NCBI GenBank assembly: GCA_036841525.1
Contig: DAITVZ010000008.1
Coordinates: forward strand, 1 to 64,000
Direction: 5' to 3'
DNA length: 64,000 nt
DNA from: JAAYEA01 sp012689325
GTDB taxonomy: Bacteria > Chloroflexota > Anaerolineae > JAAYEA01
Position 1 is the first letter of the stretch. The number at the start of each line of letters is the position of its first letter. A program made the translations under genes and the position numbers. The notes below the pieces were generated by a model, which saw nothing but the letters and a program-made list of their open reading frames with translations, was not told the DNA's origin and did no database searches. Positions 24,619 through 32,814 of the stretch are shown piece by piece.

Positions 24619-24647
24619 TTGCCGAACGCGCCAGGACGTGATACAAT
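24619..24647 (+). promoter_or_regulatory. Promoter of the LuxR-type response regulator
   Basis: TTGCCG (24619-24624), 17 bp, TACAAT (24642-24647). Confidence 0.65.
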
Positions 24648-24753
24648 GAAGGAGTACCCCTGTGAGACAAGCTCGGAGTGAGAGGGCCAAGGCCAAGCCC
24701 CTGGCCAGGCCCGGCCTACGGAATAGCGTTCAATGCGGTGGGAGGAGGATGGC

Positions 24754-25419
24754 ATGGCCAAAGAGATCCGAGTTTTGGTGGTGGACGACCACGCCGTGGT
24801 GCGGCAAGGCGTCCGCGCGCTCTTGGAGACCGAAGGAGGCATCACCATCGTGGGCGAAGCGCGGGATGGGCAGGAAGCCCTGGCCCAGATCCGGGCGCTC
24901 AAGCCGGATGTGGTGCTCCTGGACCTGGTGATGCCCAACATGGACGGCAACGAGGTGATCCGTCGCGCGGTGAGCGAGGGGCTCAAGACCCGCATCCTGG
25001 TCTTGACCAGTTTCGCCACCGATGACAAGGTCTTTCCGGCCATCAAGGCAGGGGCGCTGGGCTACTTGCTCAAAGACTCGGGGCCGCGGGACCTCCTGGA
25101 GGCCATCCAACAGGTCTATCGCGGCGAGACCTCCCTTTCCCCGGCCATCGCCCGCAAGCTGGTGCTGGAGCTCTCGCGTCCCGCCGAACAGCCGCTCACC
25201 ACCGATCCGCTGACGGGCCGGGAGGTGGAGGTGCTCCGGCTGCTGGCGCGGGGAATGAGCAACCAGGCGATCGCGGAGGAACTGGTGGTAAGCGAGGCCA
25301 CGGTGCGCACCCACGTGAGCAACATCCTCAGCAAGCTGCACCTGGCCAGCCGCACCCAGGCGGCGCTCTATGCGCTCAAGGAAGGGATCGCCTCGCTGGA
25401 CGATGCCCCCGATCTATAA
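24754..25419 (+). CDS. NarL/FixJ-family response regulator
   Basis: 221 residues. A receiver domain (phospho-acceptor Asp in LLDLVMPNMDG, switch Thr/Ser in VLTSF, Lys in YLLKDSG) is joined to a C-terminal LuxR-type helix-turn-helix (LTGREVEVLRLLARGMSNQAIA then SEATVRTHVSNIL). ATG 24754 follows GGAGGAGG by 5 bases; an ATG seven codons earlier is less well spaced. It is transcribed divergently from the HydS operon and has no adjacent kinase, so it may answer to a remote sensor such as the orphan kinase at 28146. Confidence 0.92.
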   Translation: MAKEIRVLVVDDHAVVRQGVRALLETEGGITIVGEARDGQEALAQIRALKPDVVLLDLVMPNMDGNEVIRRAVSEGLKTRILVLTSFATDDKVFPAIKAGALGYLLKDSGPRDLLEAIQQVYRGETSLSPAIARKLVLELSRPAEQPLTTDPLTGREVEVLRLLARGMSNQAIAEELVVSEATVRTHVSNILSKLHLASRTQAALYALKEGIASLDDAPDL

Positions 25420-25461
25420 CTACACCTTTTGTTGTAGGCGCGCAGGGCTTTTGTGGAGAAG

Positions 25462-25486
25462 GGCCGCCTCTTGGGGCGGTCTTTTT
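25462..25486 (+). terminator. Terminator of the response regulator gene
   Basis: GGCCGCC pairs with GGCGGTC (one G-U pair) around TCTTGG, followed by TTTTT. Confidence 0.85.
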
Positions 25487-25513
25487 CCGTAGCGTGATTG
25501 CTCGCTTTGGCCG

Positions 25514-25542
25514 ATGACAGCCCCACTGGGGCCTGCTACAAT
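25514..25542 (+). promoter_or_regulatory. Promoter of the 24-codon microprotein
   Basis: ATGACA (25514-25519), 17 bp, TACAAT (25537-25542) preceded by a TGC extended element. Confidence 0.55.
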
Positions 25543-25581
25543 GGCATCGTAGGGTCCGCGGTGCTAGGTGGGAGGTCGACG

Positions 25582-25656
25582 ATGGATACGATGGCGGGAC
25601 TGTGGGTCATCGGGCTGGTGGTGATCTTTTTCGGGCTGAGCCTGATCCGCGCCTGA
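25582..25656 (+). CDS. 24-residue single-helix membrane microprotein
   Basis: The frame starts with MDTMAGLW, continues as an unbroken hydrophobic helix (VIGLVVIFFGLSLI) and ends RA-stop. A well-placed GGGAGG lies 6 bases before the ATG and a promoter lies about 40 bases upstream. The positive end after the helix suggests an inner-membrane orientation with a cytoplasmic C-terminus. The frame is short enough to occur by chance, but ribosome site, promoter and composition agree. No family is recognised. Confidence 0.45.
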   Translation: MDTMAGLWVIGLVVIFFGLSLIRA

Positions 25657-25680
25657 GCGGTGAAGGCCAGCGCCAGCGAT

Positions 25681-25709
25681 TTGACTATAGCGCGCACTGT
25701 GACTATGAT
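25681..25709 (+). promoter_or_regulatory. Promoter of the MgtC-family gene
   Basis: TTGACT (25681-25686), 17 bp, TATGAT (25704-25709). Confidence 0.65.
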
Positions 25710-25831
25710 ACATAGACACGACGTGACAAACTAGAGTCGCGAGCGCCCTGAAGTGTGTGTCTACAAATAGATGGGCTGCCAGGCGTCACAAAGTCGAGCC
25801 TGGCAGTTCGTTTTATTCGGGGAAGGTGGAT

Positions 25832-27097
25832 ATGACACAGCAGGAGCTTTTCTACCGGGCCGCCGTGGCGTTGGGCATCGGCATGCTGGTCGGCATGGAG
25901 CGCGAGCGCACCAATGCGGGCGCCAAGCGCCGCTCATTTGCGGGGATGCGCACCTTTGCCTTGTTCGGGCTCCTGGGCTTTCTGGGCGCCCTGGTGGCTG
26001 ACCAAATGGAGTCGCCCTGGGTCATGGTCGCCATCGTGGCGGTGCTCGGGGGGCTGATCACCACGGCCTATGCCCTCTGCGCCAAGACCGGATCGGTGGG
26101 CGTCACCACCGAGTCCTCGGCCCTGATCACCACGCTCAACGGCGCGCTCTGCTACCTGGGCCAACTGCCGCTGGCGGTGGCCATCACGGTGGTCGTGCTG
26201 GGGCTGCTCTCCCTCAAGCCCGAGATGCACCGCTTCGCCAAGTCCATCACCCGCCAAGACATGTACGCCACGCTCAAGTTCGCCGTGATCTCGGCGATCG
26301 TCCTGCCCATCTTGCCGCACGAGCCGCTGGGCCCGCCTCCCTTCGATGTGTTGAACCCCTACAAGGTCTGGCTGATGGTCGTCTTTATCTCGGCGATCAG
26401 CTTTGCCGGGTATGTGCTGGTCAAGGCTGTGGGGCCGCGCCTGGGCATCTGGCTGACCGGCCTGGTGGGCGGGCTCGTTTCCAGCACCGCCGTGACCGTG
26501 AGCATGGCGCAGCGGAGCAAGCAGCGGAACGAGCTGGGCAAGCCCCTGGCGCTAGCCGTCATGCTCGCCTGGACGGTCATGTTCGCGCGGCTCGTGGTCG
26601 TGGTGGGCGTGGTCAACCTGGACCTGGCGCGATCCTTGCTAGGGCCCATGGCCGCGGCGGCGCTGGTGGGCATCCTCTATTGCGCCTATCTCTATCGCTC
26701 GCAGCGGTTCACCAGCGAGGGCGAGGACATCTCTTTCGCCAACCCCTTCGAGCTGGAGCCGGCGCTCAAGTTCGGGCTGCTCTATGCGGTGGTGCTGCTG
26801 GCGGCGCGAGCAGCGCAGATGTACCTCGGCAACCTGGGGATCTATCTCTCCAGCGTCGTGGCGGGGCTGGTGGAAACCAACGCCATCGCCCTATCCATGG
26901 CCGAGTTGAACAAGATGGCGGGCGATCCCAGCCTGCCCGTGGCCGCGCAGGCCGTGGTCCTTGCTGCCATGGCCAACACCGCCTCCAAGGGGGCCATCGT
27001 GCTGGCCAACGGCTCCTCCGCACTGCGCCGGGCCCTCTGGCCGGGGTTCTTGCTCATGCTAGCGGCAGGCATCGGAGTGGCGTTCGTCCTGGGCTAG
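25832..27097 (+). CDS. MgtC/SapB-family membrane protein with DUF4010-type C-terminus
   Basis: 421 residues, polytopic. The N-terminal third has the MgtC/SapB signature (GIGMLVGMERER, then FAGMRTFALFGLLGFLGA). The rest is a hydrophobic DUF4010-type region with SSTAVTVSMAQRS and VETNAIALSMAELN repeats that look like an internal duplication. ATG 25832 follows GGGGAAGGTGG; an earlier in-frame ATG at 25757 has no ribosome site. MgtC relatives influence magnesium and phosphate homeostasis and ATP synthase activity. The role of the long form is unclear. Confidence 0.82.
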   Translation: MTQQELFYRAAVALGIGMLVGMERERTNAGAKRRSFAGMRTFALFGLLGFLGALVADQMESPWVMVAIVAVLGGLITTAYALCAKTGSVGVTTESSALITTLNGALCYLGQLPLAVAITVVVLGLLSLKPEMHRFAKSITRQDMYATLKFAVISAIVLPILPHEPLGPPPFDVLNPYKVWLMVVFISAISFAGYVLVKAVGPRLGIWLTGLVGGLVSSTAVTVSMAQRSKQRNELGKPLALAVMLAWTVMFARLVVVVGVVNLDLARSLLGPMAAAALVGILYCAYLYRSQRFTSEGEDISFANPFELEPALKFGLLYAVVLLAARAAQMYLGNLGIYLSSVVAGLVETNAIALSMAELNKMAGDPSLPVAAQAVVLAAMANTASKGAIVLANGSSALRRALWPGFLLMLAAGIGVAFVLG

Positions 27098-27111
27098 GAC
27101 GAGCCCAGAGC

Positions 27112-27139
27112 TTGCGGGCTCGAGCAATCTAGCTATACT
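27112..27139 (+). promoter_or_regulatory. Promoter of the carbamate kinase gene
   Basis: TTGCGG (27112-27117), 16 bp, TATACT (27134-27139). The -35 overlaps a 7-bp inverted repeat CGAGCCC/GGGCTCG (27100-27122), which could be a weak terminator of the previous gene. Confidence 0.6.
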
Positions 27140-27179
27140 GATTCGCAGCACTCCAGGATCGCGAGATAGCGGAGGGGTT

Positions 27180-28127
27180 GTGAACAGCAAGGTTGCTGTG
27201 GTAGCCATCGGCGGCAATTCCCTGATCAAGGACAAACAACACCAGACGGTGCCCGACCAATTCGCCACCACGCGCGAGACGGCGCAGCATATCGCCGAGA
27301 TGATCGCTGCCGGGTGGGAAGTCATCATCACCCACGGCAACGGCCCGCAGGTGGGCTTTATCCTCTTGCGCTCCGAGCTGTCGCGCCACGCGCTGCACGA
27401 CGTGCCCCTGGATTCATGCGGGGCAGATACGCAAGGTGCGCTGGGTTACATGATCCAACAGTGCCTGCAGAACGAATTCGCCGCCAGGGAGATCAACAAG
27501 CTGGCCGTGACGGTGGTAACCCAGGTCGTGGTGGACCGCCTGGACCCCGCCTTTGCCAACCCATCCAAGCCCATCGGGCCGTTCTATGACGAAGCCAAGG
27601 CCGCGCAGTATGGCGCCGAGCTGGGCTGGCGGATGGCCGAGGATGCCGGGCGCGGCTGGCGACGCGTGGTCCCCTCCCCGCGACCGCAGCGCATCGTCGA
27701 GATCGAGGCGATCCGCCGCTTGGTGCGCGAGGGATACGTCGTCATCGCCGCGGGCGGCGGAGGCATACCCGTCATCGAAGATAGCCGAGGCCATCTCGCC
27801 GGGGTCGCCGCGGTCATCGACAAGGATTATGCCTCGGCGCTCCTGGCGACCGAGATTAGCGCCGACCTGTTCGTGATCTCGACCGCCGTGGAAAAGGTGG
27901 CGCTGCATTACGGACAGCCCAACCAACAGTGGCTCGACCATTTGAGCTTGGCGGAGGCGCGCCAGTACCTGGCCGAGGGGCATTTCGCGCCAGGCAGCAT
28001 GAAGCCCAAGATCGAGGCGGTGATCCGCTTCCTGGAAATGGGCGGCAAGCAAGCCCTGATCACCTCGCCCGAGCAGATCAAACGCGCGCTGGACGGCCAG
28101 ACAGGCACCTGGATCACCTCGGCATAG
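27180..28127 (+). CDS. arcC: Carbamate kinase
   Basis: 315 residues, the usual length. Amino-acid kinase motifs VAIGGNSLIKD at the N-terminus, THGNGPQVGFI, and AAGGGGIPVIED in the middle mark carbamate kinase. The family transfers phosphate between carbamoyl phosphate and ADP, the ATP-yielding step of arginine deiminase or purine fermentation. The start is GTG at 27180 after GGAGGGG. The other arginine deiminase genes are not in the window. The next gene, a histidine kinase, begins 18 bases downstream. Confidence 0.93.
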   Translation: MNSKVAVVAIGGNSLIKDKQHQTVPDQFATTRETAQHIAEMIAAGWEVIITHGNGPQVGFILLRSELSRHALHDVPLDSCGADTQGALGYMIQQCLQNEFAAREINKLAVTVVTQVVVDRLDPAFANPSKPIGPFYDEAKAAQYGAELGWRMAEDAGRGWRRVVPSPRPQRIVEIEAIRRLVREGYVVIAAGGGGIPVIEDSRGHLAGVAAVIDKDYASALLATEISADLFVISTAVEKVALHYGQPNQQWLDHLSLAEARQYLAEGHFAPGSMKPKIEAVIRFLEMGGKQALITSPEQIKRALDGQTGTWITSA

Positions 28128-28145
28128 CCGCAGTCGGAGAGCAAC

Positions 28146-30422
28146 ATGAATGGCAACCCGGCCCTAGACCCACCAACGATCTTGGCGGTCCCAGCCTGGC
28201 TTGCCTATGCCCTGCTCTTCTGCGTCGCGCTCCTGAGCCGAGGCCCGCGCCCCCTCGCCAAGTGGCTATTGGCGCTCTATTTCGCCACCGCCTTTGTGGC
28301 CAATGCCGGAACCGCGCTGCCTAGCGTAGCCTTTCTGCGCGACACGTGGCTCGGCGAGACATTGTCTGGGCTATCTCCCTGCGCCATGGGTGCCTGGCCA
28401 GCCACGTTCTACTTGCTGACCCTGGCCTATCTCCGGTGGCAGCCACGCCGCGGCGTCGCCTGGATCATCGGGCTGGCCTGGCCGCTGCTGATCACCCCCA
28501 TCTGCTTTCTGCTCTTCCCTGCGTGGCGTGACGCCCCTGTTTTCCGAGCCATCTCCGGCTATGCGCCCCTCGCCGGGTGGATCCTGGCTATCTTGGCGTG
28601 CGGCGCCATGCTCGGATACCAACGGCTGCACACGCCCCGCCCTCGCCGCCGCAACGAGATCGATTACTGGGTGCTGATCTGGGCCTTCCTGGCGGTGGGG
28701 CAAGCTGGCTACTTTTGGAACAAGGGCATCACCCGAGACGCCGGCATTGCCATTGCGACGCTGGTGGGGGTCTTGATGTGCTATGCGGCGCTAAGGCCGG
28801 ACCTGGCCGACCTGAAGCACCTGCTCCGGCGAGTCTCCGGCTATTTGGTGGTGACGCTGATCACCGTGATCGTCTACTTTGCGGCCATCAGCGTCCTGCA
28901 GGTCTCCGCCTCCCGCTTGCCTGCCCCCTTCAGCCGACTGATCGGCGTCAGCATCGCCGCCATCGCCCTGACCGTGCTCTATCAGCCGCTATACCAGTTT
29001 GTACAAAAGACGATCGACCGGCTCGTTTGGGGCGCGGGCTATGACAACTATGTGGCCTTGAGCGACTATGGCCAGCATATCGAAGGGCTCACCGACTTGG
29101 AGGAACTGGCGGTCAAGGCGGTGACGCTCATTGCCCACGCCTTTGGCGCCGAGCGCGGCGCCATGATCAACGTCGAGCGCAAGGAGGAAGAGGGGCTCAC
29201 CTTGCGCGCGGTCCCTGGGATGGGCGTGATCGGCGCCTTTCCGCTGGGGGTATCCAGAAGCCACCCGGTGATCAAGTACCTGGAGGAAACCAGCGCGCCC
29301 CTGCGGCAACGAGACCTGGAGCGCTCGCTCGAGTTCCGCGCGATCCCCGAGCGGGATCAGGAATGGTTTGCCTTTCTGAACATGTCGGTCTATGTGCCCG
29401 TCAAGTCCGAAGACAGGCTGATCGGGATCATCGCCCTGGGGCCCAAGCGAGAGGGGGCGCCCTATCTCCGCAGCGAACTGGAGCTGCTGGCCTCCCTGGG
29501 GGAGCAGACGGCGCTGCCGCTCCGGAACGCGCAACGCTTCATCGAGCTCTCGAACATGAACGCGAACATGGCCCGGCTGAACGAGGACCTGCGCCGGCTG
29601 GACGAGGCCAAGTCCAACTTTTTGACCATCGCCTCCCACGAGCTCAAGACCCCCCTGACCCTGATTCAGGGTTACACCAACATCCTGACCTCCTTGCCCG
29701 CGGTCGACCTGCAGAACGGCGACAAGATCGCCCACATCACCGAGGGCATCTCGCGCGGGACGGAGCGCTTGCGCCAGATCATCGACGACATGATCGATAT
29801 CTCGCGCATCGACGCCAACGCGCTGGACCTGCATTGGCGGGAATGTCGGCTCGGCCAGATCATGGGCCCGGCCATCGCGCAATTGGCGCCGATCGCGCAA
29901 GAGCGCCAGCAACGCCTGGAGGTCGGCGACTTGGAAGGCCTGCCTCCCTTCGAGGGAGATCCTCAGCGGCTGCACCAGGCGTTTCATAACATCATCGAGA
30001 ACGCCATCAAGTTCACGCCGGATGGCGGCCGAATCTCGATCTCGGCGCGGCTGCTGGGCGGCGACGAGCCAGCCGAGCAGTTCATCGAGGTGATCATCGC
30101 GGATACCGGCATCGGCATCGCCCTGGAGGACCAGGAGCGCATCTTTACCAAGTTTTTCCGCGTGGGCGACGTCTCGCTGCATAGCTCCAGCCGGGTGCAG
30201 TTCAAAGGCGGAGGACCTGGCTTGGGCCTGGCCATCACCAAGGGCATCATCGAAGCGCATGGCGGTAAGATCTGGGTGGCCAGCGAAGGGCACGACGAGG
30301 ATAATCCGCCTGGCAGCGAGTTTCACGTCCTGCTCATGCTGCGCGCGCCGCAGAGCCTCAAGCGGGATCTCTTGCACGAATATGGCGGCCCCTCTGCGCC
30401 GGAGGACCGCCCCGCCCCTTGA
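28146..30422 (+). CDS. Membrane sensor histidine kinase with 7TM-type N-terminus and GAF domain
   Basis: 758 residues. Seven or so N-terminal membrane helices (about 15-255), a GAF domain (about 310-460), HisKA with the phospho-acceptor His498 in IASHELKTPL, and an HATPase domain (N box HNIIENAIKF, G1 ADTGIG, G2 GGGPGLGLAI). It lies 18 bases after arcC with CGGAGAG before the ATG, so co-transcription is likely. No response regulator is adjacent; the NarL-type regulator at 24754 is the nearest candidate. The signal is unknown. Confidence 0.92.
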   Translation: MNGNPALDPPTILAVPAWLAYALLFCVALLSRGPRPLAKWLLALYFATAFVANAGTALPSVAFLRDTWLGETLSGLSPCAMGAWPATFYLLTLAYLRWQPRRGVAWIIGLAWPLLITPICFLLFPAWRDAPVFRAISGYAPLAGWILAILACGAMLGYQRLHTPRPRRRNEIDYWVLIWAFLAVGQAGYFWNKGITRDAGIAIATLVGVLMCYAALRPDLADLKHLLRRVSGYLVVTLITVIVYFAAISVLQVSASRLPAPFSRLIGVSIAAIALTVLYQPLYQFVQKTIDRLVWGAGYDNYVALSDYGQHIEGLTDLEELAVKAVTLIAHAFGAERGAMINVERKEEEGLTLRAVPGMGVIGAFPLGVSRSHPVIKYLEETSAPLRQRDLERSLEFRAIPERDQEWFAFLNMSVYVPVKSEDRLIGIIALGPKREGAPYLRSELELLASLGEQTALPLRNAQRFIELSNMNANMARLNEDLRRLDEAKSNFLTIASHELKTPLTLIQGYTNILTSLPAVDLQNGDKIAHITEGISRGTERLRQIIDDMIDISRIDANALDLHWRECRLGQIMGPAIAQLAPIAQERQQRLEVGDLEGLPPFEGDPQRLHQAFHNIIENAIKFTPDGGRISISARLLGGDEPAEQFIEVIIADTGIGIALEDQERIFTKFFRVGDVSLHSSSRVQFKGGGPGLGLAITKGIIEAHGGKIWVASEGHDEDNPPGSEFHVLLMLRAPQSLKRDLLHEYGGPSAPEDRPAP

Positions 30423-30478
30423 GCGGACAGCCCCGCAGCGCCAGGCGAGCCAAGTTGCCAGGGCTGCCCCGAGGCTGC

Positions 30479-30508
30479 TTGGCGTTTCGGGAGTTGCTGT
30501 GGTATAGT
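30479..30508 (+). promoter_or_regulatory. Promoter of the band-7 operon
   Basis: TTGGCG (30479-30484), 18 bp, TATAGT (30503-30508). Confidence 0.55.
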
Positions 30509-30574
30509 TAGGCGGGGTTGCGGAGCATCGAGGGGAATCTCGGCGGCCGGGCGCCGCCTGGCAGGAGCGCTGTG

Positions 30575-32038
30575 ATGAAGTGGGTCTTGGCGGTGCTGGG
30601 CGGTGGGATCGTGGCAGGCCTCCTGCGGCTCTATTGGCCGCTAGGCTACCTGGCCTTGCTCATCTATGCTTTTTGGCTGATGCGACAAATCCCGCGCTTT
30701 CGTCGCTACCTGACGATGGGCTATGCCGTTTTCGCCATCACGCTCCTCTCCAGCACCCTCCTGCAAACCCTCCTGGTGCGCAACCCCACCGTCCAGGCGC
30801 TGATTCAGCGCTCCCGCCCGCTGGGGCTGCTCGCGGGCGATCCCTACCGGCTGGCTTTCTGGGCGGTCCTGGCGGGCCTGGCCCTCGGCGTGCTGTTCGT
30901 GTGGGCCGCGCTCCAGGCCGTCGCCTGGATCAGCAGCGAGTTCGTCCTCAAGCTCAACGCCGGCCTGGGCGTTTCCGCCGCCGATGCCCGTCGCTACATA
31001 TTGGACCTGATCCTGGACCGGCAGGGGCCGGTCATCACCGTGGACAACGGGCAGGTCATCGCCGAGTCGCCGCCAGGAATCCTGGGACGCAGCGGCGGGC
31101 CCGGCCTGCTGGTGGTGCGGCCTGGCAATGCTGTGGTCCTGGAGGCGCCGGACGGGAGTAATCAGGTCCTCGGCCCCGGCACGGGCAAGGCCAGGCCCTT
31201 TGAGAAGGTCAAACAGGTGGTGGACCTCCGCCCGCGGACCCGCACGGTGCGCGTCAAAGACGCCCCCACCCGGGACCAAATCCGGCTGACCTTTCACACC
31301 AGCCTCACTATCCAGATCGAGCCCAAAGCGGACACCGACCTCCGGCCCGATGCCTTTTTGGCGCCCCGCCGGTTCGACCACGTCATCGAGGGGGCCTACC
31401 CGGTCTATGCCGAGTCGGTCTATCGGGCCGTCTATAAGGCCTCTCGCGAAGGCTGGGAGCAAGATACGGCGGGCGCGCTGGCGATCGCGCTGCGAGACGT
31501 GATCGCCGAGTATGACCTGGATAGGCTGCTCGCCGTCTCCGAGATGGGCTCCAACCCGGTCATGCTCTCCGAGCTGGAAGCGCAGGTGCAAAAGCACCTG
31601 GAAAAGCGAGCGCTGGCCTGGGGCGTCAAGATCGGCAAGGTAGACATCACCACCGTCGAGATGCCCCCGGATATCTGGCGCATCGTGCTCGCCTGGTGGC
31701 AGAAAAAGTGGGAGACCAAGATCGCCCACGAGGAAGCCGACCGGCTGCGCGTGGAGGCGGACAGCAAGAGCGAGTGGCTGGAGCTGATGCTCAAGGTCTT
31801 GCACACCTATGCGCCCGAGCTTCCTTTGGAGCACGCCACCAAGTTCCTGTTGCCGTACGTGACGCGCCCCACCCCAGAAATCCAGGCCCCCAGCCAGGCC
31901 AAGGCCCAACCGACCCCGACCGCCCAACTGGGAGCTCCGGCCAAGGGCGCCGAGCCGTCAGGTCAGGGCGGTGGGGAAGCGCCTGGGCAGGACGAGTCCC
32001 CGGCGGAGCCGCACGATCAGCCCATTGAGGAGGGATAA
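30575..32038 (+). CDS. Band-7/SPFH-type membrane protein
   Basis: 487 residues. Two or three N-terminal hydrophobic segments, then a region resembling an SPFH/band-7 domain (GLLVVRPGNAVVLEAPDG to TVEMPPDIWRI), a Lys/Glu-rich helix and a Pro/Gln/Glu-rich tail. ATG 30575 follows GCAGGAGCG. SPFH proteins form membrane scaffolds that organise proteases or lipids. The next gene, two bases away, is a second membrane protein and a probable partner. Confidence 0.72.
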   Translation: MKWVLAVLGGGIVAGLLRLYWPLGYLALLIYAFWLMRQIPRFRRYLTMGYAVFAITLLSSTLLQTLLVRNPTVQALIQRSRPLGLLAGDPYRLAFWAVLAGLALGVLFVWAALQAVAWISSEFVLKLNAGLGVSAADARRYILDLILDRQGPVITVDNGQVIAESPPGILGRSGGPGLLVVRPGNAVVLEAPDGSNQVLGPGTGKARPFEKVKQVVDLRPRTRTVRVKDAPTRDQIRLTFHTSLTIQIEPKADTDLRPDAFLAPRRFDHVIEGAYPVYAESVYRAVYKASREGWEQDTAGALAIALRDVIAEYDLDRLLAVSEMGSNPVMLSELEAQVQKHLEKRALAWGVKIGKVDITTVEMPPDIWRIVLAWWQKKWETKIAHEEADRLRVEADSKSEWLELMLKVLHTYAPELPLEHATKFLLPYVTRPTPEIQAPSQAKAQPTPTAQLGAPAKGAEPSGQGGGEAPGQDESPAEPHDQPIEEG

Positions 32039-32040
32039 CC

Positions 32041-32781
32041 GTGGAACAACCCGAACGCGGTCAGCCTCTGCCCGTCTATTTTCTCGGCGCCTTTGGGCTG
32101 TTGGGGCTGGCGTCCTTGCTGCTGCCCGTGCTGATGTGGGCCTATCCCTTTCTGCCGGACGTGAGCGCCAGGACGTTGGTCATGGCCGAGATCATTTGCG
32201 TCATGATCTTTGCCTACTGCTACATGTACAAGCAGGCCATCTGGGAGGGCGAGCTGCGCCGGTCGGTGCGCGGCGCGCAGGGCCAGAGCGTCAAGATGCT
32301 GGCCACCCTGGCGCTTCTCTGGGCCATGGGCGTGGGCTTTTTCGCCGCAGTGGACGGCACCTCCTATCTGCGCGCGCTGCTGCCGACCCTGCTGGAAAAG
32401 CTGACCGTGCCGCCCCTGCAAATCTCGATCTTGGCGGGCATCACCGGCTTTTTCTCGATCATGGCCGCTCTGGAGCACATGTCCAAACTGGAGAGGGCGG
32501 GGCTATATCGCCGTCCGCCGTACCTCCGGCCCGAGATCGACCTGCCCGACCTGGCCATCGAGCGGCTCAAGGAGAACCTGCGCATCCCCGCAGGCGAGGC
32601 CTGGAAGATCATCGAGCGCGTCCGGACCCCCAGCGGCGGCATCCAGTTCACCCTCTTTTGGACGGAAAAGGTCAAGCGCATCAAGCCCGATGGCGAGAGC
32701 GTCGAGTTCACCCAGGAGAAGCGGTACGTGGTCGAGCTAGATGTGCGCGGGAACATCGTGTCCGTCAAGGAGAAAAGTTGA
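32041..32781 (+). CDS. Membrane protein of unknown function, partner of the band-7 protein
   Basis: 246 residues. Four hydrophobic helices (about 12-34, 45-62, 84-105, 125-145), then a soluble C-terminal domain with alternating strands (GGIQFTLFWTEKVKRI to RYVVELDVRGNIVSV). The start is GTG at 32041, two bases after the stop of the band-7 gene. No family is recognised. The arrangement is that of a two-subunit membrane complex. Confidence 0.65.
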   Translation: MEQPERGQPLPVYFLGAFGLLGLASLLLPVLMWAYPFLPDVSARTLVMAEIICVMIFAYCYMYKQAIWEGELRRSVRGAQGQSVKMLATLALLWAMGVGFFAAVDGTSYLRALLPTLLEKLTVPPLQISILAGITGFFSIMAALEHMSKLERAGLYRRPPYLRPEIDLPDLAIERLKENLRIPAGEAWKIIERVRTPSGGIQFTLFWTEKVKRIKPDGESVEFTQEKRYVVELDVRGNIVSVKEKS

Positions 32782-32814
32782 GCGCAGCCCCTAACCTCGG
32801 ACAAGGAGCGAGCG

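Larger units (their letters stand above)
25487..25831 (+). other. Intergenic region with microprotein and two promoters
   Basis: Between the terminator at 25462 and the MgtC-family gene at 25832 lie promoter 25514-25542, the 24-codon frame 25582-25656 and promoter 25681-25709. The remaining bases hold nothing recognisable. Confidence 0.6.
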
